A stretch of 64,000 nucleotides of DNA, taken from UBA2112 sp964488555 (GTDB lineage Bacteria; Patescibacteriota; Saccharimonadia; Saccharimonadales; Saccharimonadaceae). The stretch is taken from positions 1 through 64,000 of the forward strand of contig CAZAUF010000004.1 of the NCBI GenBank assembly GCA_964488555.1. The letters are read 5' to 3'. The position numbers were made by a program, and so were the translations under genes. Shown here in pieces: positions 41,570 to 50,289 of this stretch (its first letter is position 1; the number at the start of each line of letters is the position of its first letter). The notes under the pieces were generated by a model, which made no database searches, was not told the origin of the DNA, and worked only from the letters and a program-made list of their open reading frames with translations.

Positions 41570-42010
41570 TCCGTTTACCCTGACAAAACTCTTTTGCTAG
41601 GGACAAGCCATGCACCGCATGACCTTTAGGGGATGGGGGGTTGTTTATCGACTTGGTCGAAAACTGCCCGGAAGGGCGAACCCTTTCTCAACATTTAATG
41701 AGCGATATACAGTTGCCAGTCTGCAGGCACCACATCCACCGCGACCTGTTTGCGCGTAGGCACAAACTTGATAGCTATTGGCATGAGGTTTGTTACACTC
41801 CCTTATTTTCTCTATCACATGATTTCGCGTCATTCTCGACCTTTTTTCGTAAATTTTGGTTTCTGACGCGAAACACATAGATCATAATAGCAATCGTCGG
41901 CATTCCGGTCAATACCATACAATAAAATTGTTAAAAGCACAAGCATATTGACTCTGTCCTCGGGTTCTCTCACACTTCTCGCGCAAGTGATTGCAGACCC
42001 TGTAACTACC
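41570..42010. other. Gene-poor 440-bp interval
   Basis: No long coding frame with sensible composition. On the minus strand a 29-codon frame (41695-41784) has AAGGGAG about 15 nt upstream and is followed by a small hairpin. A GCCC-GGAA-GGGC hairpin lies at 41667-41678. The right part (about 41880-42000) is AT-rich without clear signals. Confidence 0.5.
41695..41784 (-). CDS. Possible 29-aa peptide
   Basis: Reads MPIAIKFVPTRKQVAVDVV then PADWQLYIAH. The only support is balanced codon use and an AAGGGAG element rather far (about 15 nt) from the ATG. Could equally be chance within an RNA. Confidence 0.25.
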   Translation of the reverse strand: MPIAIKFVPTRKQVAVDVVPADWQLYIAH

Positions 42011-43699
42011 TTACGCTTCGCCTGGCGTCACGTCTGGCGATGCGGCCTTGAGTTTCTTCTCACGAATCATAAACACAAGTATCGAAGCGACAAACATCAG
42101 AATCGCCGAAGTCATAAATAAACGCTGCAAGCTTTCGCTAAAGCCATGTGTAATCTTGCTGCCGTATGCGTCTTGCTGACGTGTAAAGTGCTCAGCCGCC
42201 TGTACCCTCTCTTGCTTGGGTAGATCAGCGAGTGCGTCCGCAGATGCATCGGTTATCTTTTGTTTGATATCAGGCATATTGAGTGTCAAGAGCGTATTCG
42301 GGTCATTGAAATCACCAATTTTGCTCGCCTCTGGGTTTTGCTTGAGTGATGATAGATATGGGTCTTGTTGAATATCAGCGAGCTTTGCCGTCAGTCCGGC
42401 AGTCAGCATAGCACCAAACACAGCAATGCCGACCGTCGATCCAAGACTACGGAATAGCTGGCTTGAGCTCGTCGCCACACCCAGGTCGCGCAGTTCAAAT
42501 TCATTTTGCACCGCGAGGTTCATCACTGGCATCACGACGCCTAGGCCTGCGCCAAGCAGCAGCATCAGCACAGCTTCGTATGCATAACTCGACTCAGGGG
42601 TTAGCGTGGTGAGCAACGCCACCATGACCGTTGCTAGCACAATGCCGACCTGCATGAATATCTTGTATCTGCCAGTTCGAGCGATGATCTGACCGGACAC
42701 GATAGACGTAAACATGAGGCCCGCGATCATCGGCAGCAGCATCAAGCCGGATTCAGTTGGCGACGCGCCAAACACTTGCTGGTTGAATTGCGTCAGGTAA
42801 AGAATCGCGCCTAGAAACGCCGCACCAAACAGCGTGGCTATCGCCATGATGAGTACAAAGTTACGGTTCTTGAAAAGTCGTAGCGGCAAAATAGGTTCTT
42901 TTGCTCTTCTCTCTATCCACACGAATGCCAATGTTGCTACAACGACGATACTAAACATCAGCATGCGCAATTGCTCGAGACTCCAACCTGTACTCTCCAG
43001 AAAATCCTTGAAGATGTTTTCGGTATTGTCGACGGCTAGCACGAGCGTACCGAGCGCGACTGCAAGCAGCATAGCACCTGCGTAGTCAACGATCGGCTTT
43101 TTGGCGTGCTTGAGCGGCGGACAAAAAATCATGATGACCAGAAATGCCACGATGCCCACCGGTACATTGATCCAGAACGTCCATCGCCAGTTCGTGGTCA
43201 ATCCCATGATCACGTGCGGATCAGTCAACCATCCGCCAAGCAGCGGTCCGATAATCGACGATAGACCAAAAACCGCACCGATAAGCCCTTGCCATCGACC
43301 ACGTTCTCGAGCTGCAAACAAGTCACCGATAATCGTGAATGCGTTTGCCGTAATGATACCGCCACCTATACCCTGAAAAGCTCGCCAGATAATCAGCTGG
43401 TCAACCGTACCCGCCATGCCAGAAAACAGTGAGCCAACAGTAAATACAGTCACACCGAGAAGCAACATGATGCGACGCCCGAAAAGATCGGACATCTTGC
43501 CAGCAATCGGTACCGTGATAGTTGTCGTCAACAAATACGCCGTGACTATCCAGCTGAGCGAATCAAAGGCGTTGAACTCTTCGACTATCCGGCCGAGTGC
43601 GGTCGCAATGATGGTTTGATCCAGCGCGACCAAAAACATGCTGGCCATGACCGAAATCATGATGATGACTTTGGCACGCAGAGTAAGGTGATGGTGCAT
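42011..43699 (-). CDS. MFS drug exporter, DHA2 (EmrB/QacA) family, 14 TM
   Basis: 562 residues with about 14 TM helices. Motif A GKMSDLFGRRIMLL, motif C-like GPLLGGWLTDP and the early MFLVALDQTIIATALGRI (with the membrane Asp) mark the 14-TM DHA2 branch of proton-driven multidrug exporters. It lies 30 nt downstream of an AbrB-type regulator gene in a two-gene operon, so export is probably regulated by that protein. Confidence 0.93.
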   Translation of the reverse strand: MHHHLTLRAKVIIMISVMASMFLVALDQTIIATALGRIVEEFNAFDSLSWIVTAYLLTTTITVPIAGKMSDLFGRRIMLLLGVTVFTVGSLFSGMAGTVDQLIIWRAFQGIGGGIITANAFTIIGDLFAARERGRWQGLIGAVFGLSSIIGPLLGGWLTDPHVIMGLTTNWRWTFWINVPVGIVAFLVIMIFCPPLKHAKKPIVDYAGAMLLAVALGTLVLAVDNTENIFKDFLESTGWSLEQLRMLMFSIVVVATLAFVWIERRAKEPILPLRLFKNRNFVLIMAIATLFGAAFLGAILYLTQFNQQVFGASPTESGLMLLPMIAGLMFTSIVSGQIIARTGRYKIFMQVGIVLATVMVALLTTLTPESSYAYEAVLMLLLGAGLGVVMPVMNLAVQNEFELRDLGVATSSSQLFRSLGSTVGIAVFGAMLTAGLTAKLADIQQDPYLSSLKQNPEASKIGDFNDPNTLLTLNMPDIKQKITDASADALADLPKQERVQAAEHFTRQQDAYGSKITHGFSESLQRLFMTSAILMFVASILVFMIREKKLKAASPDVTPGEA

Positions 43700-43729
43700 A
43701 TGGTCAGATCGCTCCTATCTGTTACTAAG

Positions 43730-43978
43730 TTATTTTTGTTTGCGCCCGTGGTTTTTGTACGCTTTAAAGCCCTCCACTTGTGCCGTCATTTTCGCGACAA
43801 TATGTTCGAGCATCTCTTCTTTCAAGAGTGCGACGCCACCATCATTGCCAATACCGACCACATACAGGCGGTCGCCAGTATTGAGTCCAAGCTCTTCACG
43901 AGCGTCAGCAGGTATCACGACCTGCCCCTTGCTCCCGATCGTGGCTGTACCGTAGAGTTTCTTCTCACCTGTATGCAC
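43730..43978 (-). CDS. AbrB/SpoVT-type DNA-binding regulator
   Basis: 82 residues with the swapped-hairpin AbrB domain: GTATIGSKGQVVIPADAREELGLNTGDRLYVV, followed by a helical tail. First gene of an operon with the MFS exporter; expected to bind its own promoter, where three copies of a CATACTT-like element occur. Not fused to a toxin partner, so not a MazE-type antitoxin pair. Confidence 0.9.
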   Translation of the reverse strand: MHTGEKKLYGTATIGSKGQVVIPADAREELGLNTGDRLYVVGIGNDGGVALLKEEMLEHIVAKMTAQVEGFKAYKNHGRKQK

Positions 43979-44004
43979 GTGTTTTTTCCTTTCGCATTTT
44001 TTTG

Positions 44005-44034
44005 ATTGTATGATAAGTATGAAAAGTATGTCAA
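44005..44034 (-). promoter_or_regulatory. Consensus promoter of the abrB-exporter operon with repeated CATACTT elements
   Basis: On the minus strand TTGACA, 18-nt spacer, TACAAT. The spacer holds CATACTT-TT-CATACTT-AT-CATAC, a 9-bp spaced repeat, and GTATG-N5-CATAC surrounds the -35, plausible operator sites for the AbrB-type protein. Confidence 0.8.
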
Positions 44035-44056
44035 TACATACGAGTACATATACACG

Positions 44057-44089
44057 AAAAGAGCGGCCTTTTCACGCGACCGCTCTTTT
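44057..44089. terminator. Bidirectional terminator
   Basis: AAAAGAGCGG/CCGCTCTTTT stem, upstream of the abrB promoter; it terminates the 61-aa gene on the minus strand. Confidence 0.88.
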
Positions 44090-44122
44090 GTCAGTGGGGG
44101 TTATATGAAATGATTTTTATGT

Positions 44123-44308
44123 TTAGGAGTGAGACGTAGGACGCCATCGTGTCTGTTCGTAGGAAATCCCGAGGTTTTTAGTACGAGTACCTTGGGGAAC
44201 AGACAACTTGTCTGCAATCGTGAGACCGAGCGTCTTCCATGGTGATTTACTTGCTTTGAATCGACGGATACGTTCGTCCACTGTGTCTTCGTTTGTCATG
44301 ATGTGCAT
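44123..44308 (-). CDS. Small hypothetical protein, 61 aa
   Basis: Hydrophilic, basic protein starting MHIMTNEDTVDERIRRF. No family. The ATG has AAAGGAG 6 nt upstream and a terminator lies 34 nt after the stop, so it is a monocistronic unit. Confidence 0.7.
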   Translation of the reverse strand: MHIMTNEDTVDERIRRFKASKSPWKTLGLTIADKLSVPQGTRTKNLGISYEQTRWRPTSHS

Positions 44309-44446
44309 ATGTATCTCCTTTCATTGCTCCACTGACATGTGCCAGATAGTCCTATGATACAAACGCTTGAGGTCGAAAACTGTGATTTTTCTTACTTTTC
44401 TGGCGTAACATTATTCATACACTATAGAAAGTGGTAGTATAAAAGA

Positions 44447-45124
44447 GTGGAAAAAGTAGCAGACCTTCTCCCGACACAATCAACGCGCCGCTCCGTAAAA
44501 AAGCGGTCTATTATCATTTACCAAGGTGAGGTACCCCGTCAGGCATACATTGTTCTCTCTGGTGTCCTCAAGACTTATCGGCTTGGTAACTTCGGTGAAG
44601 AGCAGATTGTCGGCTTCAAAACTAAAGGGGATGTCTTCCCTGAAACATGGCTGTTTGGCAAAACCTCAAGCACGCTTTACTACTACGAAGCACTCGAGGA
44701 CTCTGAAGTACTGACAGTCGAAAAGCCTGTACTGCTGGACCTCATCAATTCAGAACCTGAACTTAAAGACCGTATGTTTGACTACATCGTCAACAGCTAC
44801 ACTGGTCTCCTTATGCAAGTTACAGCACTCGAGCAGTCTCGTGCAGCAGAAAAATTATTGCTCATGATGTACTATCTGATGTTCCGCTATGGCAAGCAAA
44901 CCGCCCCGGGCGTATACCGCGTCGATTTACGACTCACGCATACGACGCTCGGTAGCTTGATGGGACTGACGCGCGAAACGACCACCATGGAGCTGGGTCG
45001 CCTGAAACGCAAGAAAATCATCGACTACGACAGCCGTGGGTATGATATTTATCGCAGTGCACTTGAACATCGTCTGGGTGACGAGAGTTTCCGCGGCATG
45101 CGCCTGCAGGCAGAGGATAGATAG
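44447..45124 (+). CDS. Crp/Fnr-family transcriptional regulator
   Basis: 225 residues: an N-terminal cyclic-nucleotide-like beta-barrel (IIYQGEVPRQAYIVLSGVLKTYR, EEQIVGFKTKGDVFPE) and a C-terminal winged helix with recognition helix TTLGSLMGLTRETTTMELGRLKRKKII. The cAMP phosphate-binding signature (RxSxxA) is absent and there are no FNR-type cysteines, so the signal is unknown. GTG start; TAGTAT ends 6 nt upstream. Stand-alone with its own terminator. Confidence 0.92.
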   Translation: MEKVADLLPTQSTRRSVKKRSIIIYQGEVPRQAYIVLSGVLKTYRLGNFGEEQIVGFKTKGDVFPETWLFGKTSSTLYYYEALEDSEVLTVEKPVLLDLINSEPELKDRMFDYIVNSYTGLLMQVTALEQSRAAEKLLLMMYYLMFRYGKQTAPGVYRVDLRLTHTTLGSLMGLTRETTTMELGRLKRKKIIDYDSRGYDIYRSALEHRLGDESFRGMRLQAEDR

Positions 45125-45133
45125 CCACCGACA

Positions 45134-45158
45134 AAAAACCGCGCGGGGCGCGGTTTTT
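45134..45158. terminator. Bidirectional terminator
   Basis: AAAAACCGCGC/GCGCGGTTTTT stem with a 3-nt loop, between the Crp/Fnr gene and the convergent receiver gene. Confidence 0.92.
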
Positions 45159-45171
45159 GGTATGCATTTGA

Positions 45172-45555
45172 TTAACCTATCGTGTCTTTGACGATCTGTA
45201 GCAGCTCTTTAGGTGATGCCCAAGCTTTGAGTACGTAGCGGTCCGCTCCTAAGCGGTATGCGTCATCGATTTCATCTTGTAAATCATAGTTACTAAATAC
45301 GACGACTTTTACGCCAGGATGCTTGCCTTTGAGGTCGTATTCCTTCAAAAATTCGACGCCGTCCATGATTGGCATACGCAAATCAAGCAGGATAAGGTCT
45401 GGTGATATCTCGGCAGCAAGTTTGAGCGCATCTTTGCCGTTGCGCGCTATGATGGCTTCGTAGCCACTCTGAGTCAGCAATGTATGGTATACATCCGCTA
45501 GTTCAGGTTCGTCTTCGACGATGAGGATTGATTTTTTCTGATTGACTTCGGTCAT
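45172..45555 (-). CDS. Stand-alone response regulator receiver domain
   Basis: 127 residues, only a CheY-like receiver: acidic pocket VEDEPELADV, phospho-Asp in DLILLDLRMPIMDG, conserved Thr/Ser in VVFSNYD and Lys in YVLKAWASP. No output domain. ATG 45555 has GGAGAG 7 nt upstream. It lies 58 nt after the CHASE sensor kinase gene, its probable cognate kinase, so signalling must continue through protein interaction or a further relay. Confidence 0.93.
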   Translation of the reverse strand: MTEVNQKKSILIVEDEPELADVYHTLLTQSGYEAIIARNGKDALKLAAEISPDLILLDLRMPIMDGVEFLKEYDLKGKHPGVKVVVFSNYDLQDEIDDAYRLGADRYVLKAWASPKELLQIVKDTIG

Positions 45556-45613
45556 ATGTCTCTCCACTACTTCACAGTATACTGCAATACCCTGGTTGCT
45601 GCAAAAAGATATC

Positions 45614-47311
45614 TTATACTTTTCGCGGCAAACGTACGGTAAATGTCGACCCTTTTCCTTCCTCGGACGACACACTGATTGTTCCACCGTGCAACACCAC
45701 CAGGTGATGCGCCAGGTACAATCCGATGCCGGTACCGGTTACGAAATCGCTGCGGGAGTTGCTGATACGACTGAATTGCTTAAATAGCTTATTAATATCT
45801 CGGCTAGCAATACCCACGCCATTGTCCTTGACCACAAGTGTCCAGCGCATACCACGCTGCATGAGCCTAACATTCACCTTGCCTCCTGGCGGTGTGTATT
45901 TGATAGCATTATTGACGAGGTTTTCCACGACCATCCGTAGCATGTGGCTGTCACCAACAATGAGACCCCGGGATGGTGCACGCAAACGTAAATCAATTTC
46001 GCCTTTTATGGCATCATCTCGTTGCTCATCCACGACCTCACGCACCATGTCGCTGATATCAAACGTATGCTCTGCCAGTACTATCCTGCCCGCTTCCAGT
46101 TTGGCAAGGTGCAAGATGTCATTAATGACGTGCAGCTGACGATTGTTGCTGCTGTATGCACGCTCCAAGTACGTCTTTTGCTGCTCATTGAGCTGACCAG
46201 CAAAGCCTTGCAGCACCATACCAAGATACTGCTTGACACCCGTAGCTGGCGTGCGCAGTTGATGTGAGGCTAGCGACAATAGTTCATCTTTGGCAAAGTT
46301 CACGTCCTGTTCCTTTTGGTAAATCAATCGCCTGTAGCGACTTCGCAGCAAATATCCTGCTATGATGCCGATGATGACACCAAGGCTAATACCGCCAAAC
46401 AGCAACAGTTGCGGCAAATAGTTGATAGCAAATGGCACTATGTCAGCCGTATCGTAGGTGGAAACCAACGTGAAGGTTTTGCCATAAACAGTCACTTCTT
46501 GTCTGAAAACGGTTTGGTCAGCTTTCGTCGTGTTGTCTACCTGATATTGAAGGTTAGATGGTTTATCTTCGCCCAAATATACCTGTAGCCTTTCATGCGG
46601 CAATGTAATGCCTTCGAACACTTCCTTAAAGAATATATCGCCGCGGAACATGGCGATTGCATATCCACGCAGAGCTTGGCGACGTTGTTCGCCTGTTTCG
46701 TGAGGTAAACTGCCGTCATAAAACGGCATAACGATCAAAAAGCCGTTTGTTCGCGTCGAGACGTCATCTTTGGTTGAAAACAGGTTTGGTATGGTGTTAG
46801 TTATTTTTGCTTCACCCGAGTCTGCCGCCGCAACCATAGCAGGTAAGATCACTGGTGATAAACCTAGGTTTATACCAATCGCCTCAGTAGTCATTTCGGT
46901 TCTCGGACTGACGTGTTCGATGATTGTGGTTTTCGGTGTTTTGCCGTAAGCGATACCTATTGATTCCAGTCCTTGGAAATTTTCTCGAAGCGTATATACA
47001 TCTATAAACTTCCGCCAGTCCTGCTCAGCGATAGGACCCGACTGCATCAGACCAACATTACCCCACAACAAATGCGCATAGTCGTCAAAGTCCGCGTTCA
47101 TTCGTAACGAGTTTTCGTGCGCACGACGTTCGATTGCCTGAAGTCGACTTTCTCGTAGGTTATTCGACGTAAGTGCGTAGCCCATCAAGCTCCCAATCAT
47201 CAGAAGCACTAGGATAACCAGCGGAATCGCAGCATATGACAAAGCTGGCCACCGCATCATTGCGCGTGACCGCATGTCGATCAATGACTCTTTTGTATCT
47301 CGCTTGTTCAC
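45614..47311 (-). CDS. CHASE-domain sensor histidine kinase
   Basis: 565 residues: TM1 (about 22-46), an extracytoplasmic CHASE domain (about 75-270, with FQGLESIGIAYGKTP and FLIVMPFYDG), TM2 (about 298-322), HisKA with H-box LLSLASHQLRTPATGVKQYL and an HATPase with VVENLVNNAIKY, VKDNGVGI and TGTGIGLYLAHH. It senses an extracellular small molecule in the family. Upstream of the receiver-only regulator. GTG start; an ATG 12 codons in is possible. Its H-box closely resembles that of the kinase at 50290. Confidence 0.93.
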   Translation of the reverse strand: MNKRDTKESLIDMRSRAMMRWPALSYAAIPLVILVLLMIGSLMGYALTSNNLRESRLQAIERRAHENSLRMNADFDDYAHLLWGNVGLMQSGPIAEQDWRKFIDVYTLRENFQGLESIGIAYGKTPKTTIIEHVSPRTEMTTEAIGINLGLSPVILPAMVAAADSGEAKITNTIPNLFSTKDDVSTRTNGFLIVMPFYDGSLPHETGEQRRQALRGYAIAMFRGDIFFKEVFEGITLPHERLQVYLGEDKPSNLQYQVDNTTKADQTVFRQEVTVYGKTFTLVSTYDTADIVPFAINYLPQLLLFGGISLGVIIGIIAGYLLRSRYRRLIYQKEQDVNFAKDELLSLASHQLRTPATGVKQYLGMVLQGFAGQLNEQQKTYLERAYSSNNRQLHVINDILHLAKLEAGRIVLAEHTFDISDMVREVVDEQRDDAIKGEIDLRLRAPSRGLIVGDSHMLRMVVENLVNNAIKYTPPGGKVNVRLMQRGMRWTLVVKDNGVGIASRDINKLFKQFSRISNSRSDFVTGTGIGLYLAHHLVVLHGGTISVSSEEGKGSTFTVRLPRKV

Positions 47312-47380
47312 ACCGGAATCAACTTATTTCATTTTCTATTATACAACAGTTTTGTATTTTATTCAAATACAGGCACTAAA

Positions 47381-47404
47381 GGAACCGCCTCCGTGGGCGG
47401 CTCC
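47381..47404 (-). terminator. Terminator of the GlsB-like gene
   Basis: GGAGCCGCC/GGCGGTTCC stem then TTT, 17 nt downstream of the gene at 47422. Confidence 0.7.
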
Positions 47405-47421
47405 TCGTGGAAGGATTCGGC

Positions 47422-47694
47422 TTAAGCATGGTGTGGCGCACCACCGCGCAGTAGCCGGATGATAGCCAAAAGGATGACCGCGCCGAGTATGGCGACGAGG
47501 AGGCTTGCCAAATTGAAGCCTTCGACTTGCATGCCTGTCAACATGCGAACCACGAAGCCACCAATCATGGCACCGACGATACCCACGATGATGTTCATCA
47601 CCGCACCTTGCTGGGCGTTGGTACCCATGATAATTGACGCTATCCAACCCGCTAACGCGCCAAATACTATCCACAGTAGTATGTCGAGTATCAT
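47422..47694 (-). CDS. GlsB/YeaQ/YmgE family small membrane protein
   Basis: 90 residues with three hydrophobic segments and the family patterns FGALAGWIASIIMG, GIVGAMIGGFVV and LLVAILGAVILLAIIRLL. These proteins are stress-associated membrane proteins (also called transglycosylase-associated) of unknown mechanism. AAAGGAGG precedes the ATG. An 8-bp GTGTGACA/TGTCACAC pair lies upstream (47714-47771). Confidence 0.9.
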   Translation of the reverse strand: MILDILLWIVFGALAGWIASIIMGTNAQQGAVMNIIVGIVGAMIGGFVVRMLTGMQVEGFNLASLLVAILGAVILLAIIRLLRGGAPHHA

Positions 47695-47792
47695 TATGTC
47701 CTCCTTTTGTTAGTGTGACAGCCCTTACTATAATGCGTCTGTAAAAATTTTTATGTGAGAATTGTCACACTTTGCAAAAGACACTGTGCGAT

Positions 47793-50213
47793 CTATTGCT
47801 GCGGAGGAGATGTTGGCGGCATACTGCCATCATTCGGCTGCGGCGTAGCAGGAGGGGTGACCACGGGTGCTGCAGGTGTCACTGGTGTAGTCGAGGTGTC
47901 AGGAACAGAAGGAGCAACAGGTTGAGAAGCAACCGGTGCAGATGGCTGAGGCGTCAACGTTGATGGCATCGCTGGCGACGCTGGTGGAGCGGTAGAGGTT
48001 GAAGGAGCCGCGGGAGAAACTACGGACTGGACAGGTGGTGGCGCGACAGCGACGACTTGTGGAGACATGCCTCGTGCCATCGGCGTAACGCTGCCCTGGG
48101 CAACGCCAGCTTTATAAACAGCGTGCTTCTTTCTGTGCTTCAATATGACAACACCCACCGCACCTGCACCAAGCAATAGTACGGCAGCACCGATGACGAC
48201 CGGTACGACCGGGAAGTCTTTCACATCCAACCCCTCAGCAATGCGCTTATTGGCAGTGGCTGTAAATTCCGCGACCTTATTGTGGTTTGGATAGAGTTCT
48301 TTTACCTTGTCGAAATACGGTAGAGCTTTTGAGTAATGGGCCGTGTAGAAATGCTTCATACCCTCTTCCCACTGCACCTGTGTTTCGCTGTTGGTATCAA
48401 AGCTGATTGACTTCGATGCTGCCAAGTCTTTAAGGTCCTTGATGTCGCGAATGTAGTTGAAGGTTCCATTACCGCTGCCTGAACCGTCTACCGAATACGT
48501 TGCAATACCTATCACTGAGCCGCCATCGGCGAACGCCGGACCACCGCTGTTGCCATGTCCGATTGTCGTGTCGGTTTCGACAACCATCTTGTCGCTGCCT
48601 TCGACCTTCTTCTTCGCTGACACTTTACCGGTCGTCAGCGTCGCAACTGTCGTCTCGGAGTCGACAAGACCGTTATCTCCTGCTTTGCCCGGAAAACCAA
48701 GGATAACCAGATTATCACCTTGGGTTACATCTTCAAAACTGCCCATGCGAACAACTGGAAAGTTTTTGCCTTCGACTTTTATGATGGCCACGTCGGAAGC
48801 TCGAAAACCATCAAAGCCGTCCATCATTCGAAAATTATCAGCCTTTACAACCGCTGGAGCAAGCGTCGAGTCACTCTTGAACGTCTGGCGAAGTCTTGTC
48901 ACTCGCATCATTTCTTCCAAGTCAGGCTGTTTATCGCTGAGTGCCACGAACAGATTCTGTACATCGTTGGTCTTACTGAAACGCGACTCGTCAATCGAGT
49001 ACATTTTATCAATGATGTATCCCTGTGCTTCTTGTCGCGAAAGGCTAGCAATGTCAGACTCTTTGACACCCGCTTCGGCAGTCAAAAATCCCATGATCGA
49101 CTGATCACCACGTATGATCATCATCATATATGCGTTGTATATGGCAATGTCGCGCGTATTCGCGGAAGCCACATGTCCGTTGGTTGCCACGTAACCATCC
49201 TGGCTCACAAAGAATCCTGAACCGGTACTGCCGGAGCACGCGTTCGATATCATCCGCTGATTGTTGTACAAGATATCCATACAATAGAGATTGAATACCT
49301 TGACGACAGCAGGACTGTAGAGTGCAGCGATTTGTCCAGAAGCTGCGGTGTCATTCTGCTGGTCTGCAGCCGCTGCCGCATGTGACATAAGTACGACATC
49401 TAGCAGGCTTGGGGTACTGGAGCGATAAGTAGAGACACGCTTACTAACGGCAGCATTAGCCGTGGCGACCGTGCCGTCAAAGCGTAGTGATTGCAGCAGC
49501 TTGTCGTACAGCTTGTGTGTGCCGGGTTTGCTGACAAAACCTTCACTGATAGTAATAGTGAGCGGATGACCGTTGATATTTGCAGTGTACAAGCTAAAGC
49601 TACTGCGCAGACTCTTGAACGGTCCGTCCCCCTCTTTCGTCTGCCACACCGTCTGCTTGAATGTCTTGCCTCCCATGACCACAGAGTTGGTTGCAACAAG
49701 CTGCACGCTGTCTTCTTTGATACCAGCATCTTCAAACGCTAGCGCGTCAAGCATAGTAGCGGAAAGTGGCGTTTCAATTTCTGGGTGATAGTTGATACTT
49801 AGAGCAGATTGGTCAGAAATATGTGGCACAGAATAGGGCGCGAGTTGCACGGTGGTATATGGCAAACGCTGGGTAAGCTCACCGTCTCTGTGCATTTTGC
49901 CAGTACTACCATCAATCGCGTTGACATAGAACTCGTTCGTGTCGAACATGAGAGAAAATCCAAACGTTGATTGCAAGGTTGTTTTGTAGGATGAATCGCC
50001 GGACACGAGATCCATGACAAAATTCCGGCTGCTTGTCACACCTGCAATAACTTGATCGCGATACTGCACCAACAACATCGCCAATACCGCGAATCCTGCC
50101 ACGCAAATCAGCAGCAGACCTACGTGCCGCTTACGGTATGGCTTTGCATGGTGCGCACGTAACGTGACGTGATTAGACTGCTTTTTACGTCGTTTTTGCT
50201 TTTTTACCACCAC
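47793..50213 (-). CDS. Membrane-anchored trypsin-like serine protease with TPR-like and Pro-rich regions
   Basis: 806 residues. A basic start, TM1 (about 33-52), an outer region of about 200 residues, a chymotrypsin-fold domain with the triad visible as TNGHVAS, SDVAIIKVEG and GHGNSGGPAFA, then a TPR-like stretch (MKHFYTAHYSKALPYFDKVK), TM2 (about 672-692) and a cytoplasmic tail of repeated Pro/Ala/Val/Thr. The family is HtrA/trypsin-2-like but no PDZ domain is seen. The two-TM layout would place the protease outside and the Pro-rich tail inside, suggesting signalling or surface quality control. Confidence 0.88.
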   Translation of the reverse strand: MVVKKQKRRKKQSNHVTLRAHHAKPYRKRHVGLLLICVAGFAVLAMLLVQYRDQVIAGVTSSRNFVMDLVSGDSSYKTTLQSTFGFSLMFDTNEFYVNAIDGSTGKMHRDGELTQRLPYTTVQLAPYSVPHISDQSALSINYHPEIETPLSATMLDALAFEDAGIKEDSVQLVATNSVVMGGKTFKQTVWQTKEGDGPFKSLRSSFSLYTANINGHPLTITISEGFVSKPGTHKLYDKLLQSLRFDGTVATANAAVSKRVSTYRSSTPSLLDVVLMSHAAAAADQQNDTAASGQIAALYSPAVVKVFNLYCMDILYNNQRMISNACSGSTGSGFFVSQDGYVATNGHVASANTRDIAIYNAYMMMIIRGDQSIMGFLTAEAGVKESDIASLSRQEAQGYIIDKMYSIDESRFSKTNDVQNLFVALSDKQPDLEEMMRVTRLRQTFKSDSTLAPAVVKADNFRMMDGFDGFRASDVAIIKVEGKNFPVVRMGSFEDVTQGDNLVILGFPGKAGDNGLVDSETTVATLTTGKVSAKKKVEGSDKMVVETDTTIGHGNSGGPAFADGGSVIGIATYSVDGSGSGNGTFNYIRDIKDLKDLAASKSISFDTNSETQVQWEEGMKHFYTAHYSKALPYFDKVKELYPNHNKVAEFTATANKRIAEGLDVKDFPVVPVVIGAAVLLLGAGAVGVVILKHRKKHAVYKAGVAQGSVTPMARGMSPQVVAVAPPPVQSVVSPAAPSTSTAPPASPAMPSTLTPQPSAPVASQPVAPSVPDTSTTPVTPAAPVVTPPATPQPNDGSMPPTSPPQQ

Positions 50214-50289
50214 TTTTCACCTAAAAATAACTATTAAGCATAGTTTACTATATTGCTTATGTATTTACTAACACTTCGTTGTATCAAAA

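Noticed and set aside
41641..41880. Opposing 77-79-codon frames on both strands
   Set aside because: Neither has a ribosome site or domain, and they mirror each other, as expected from chance open frames.
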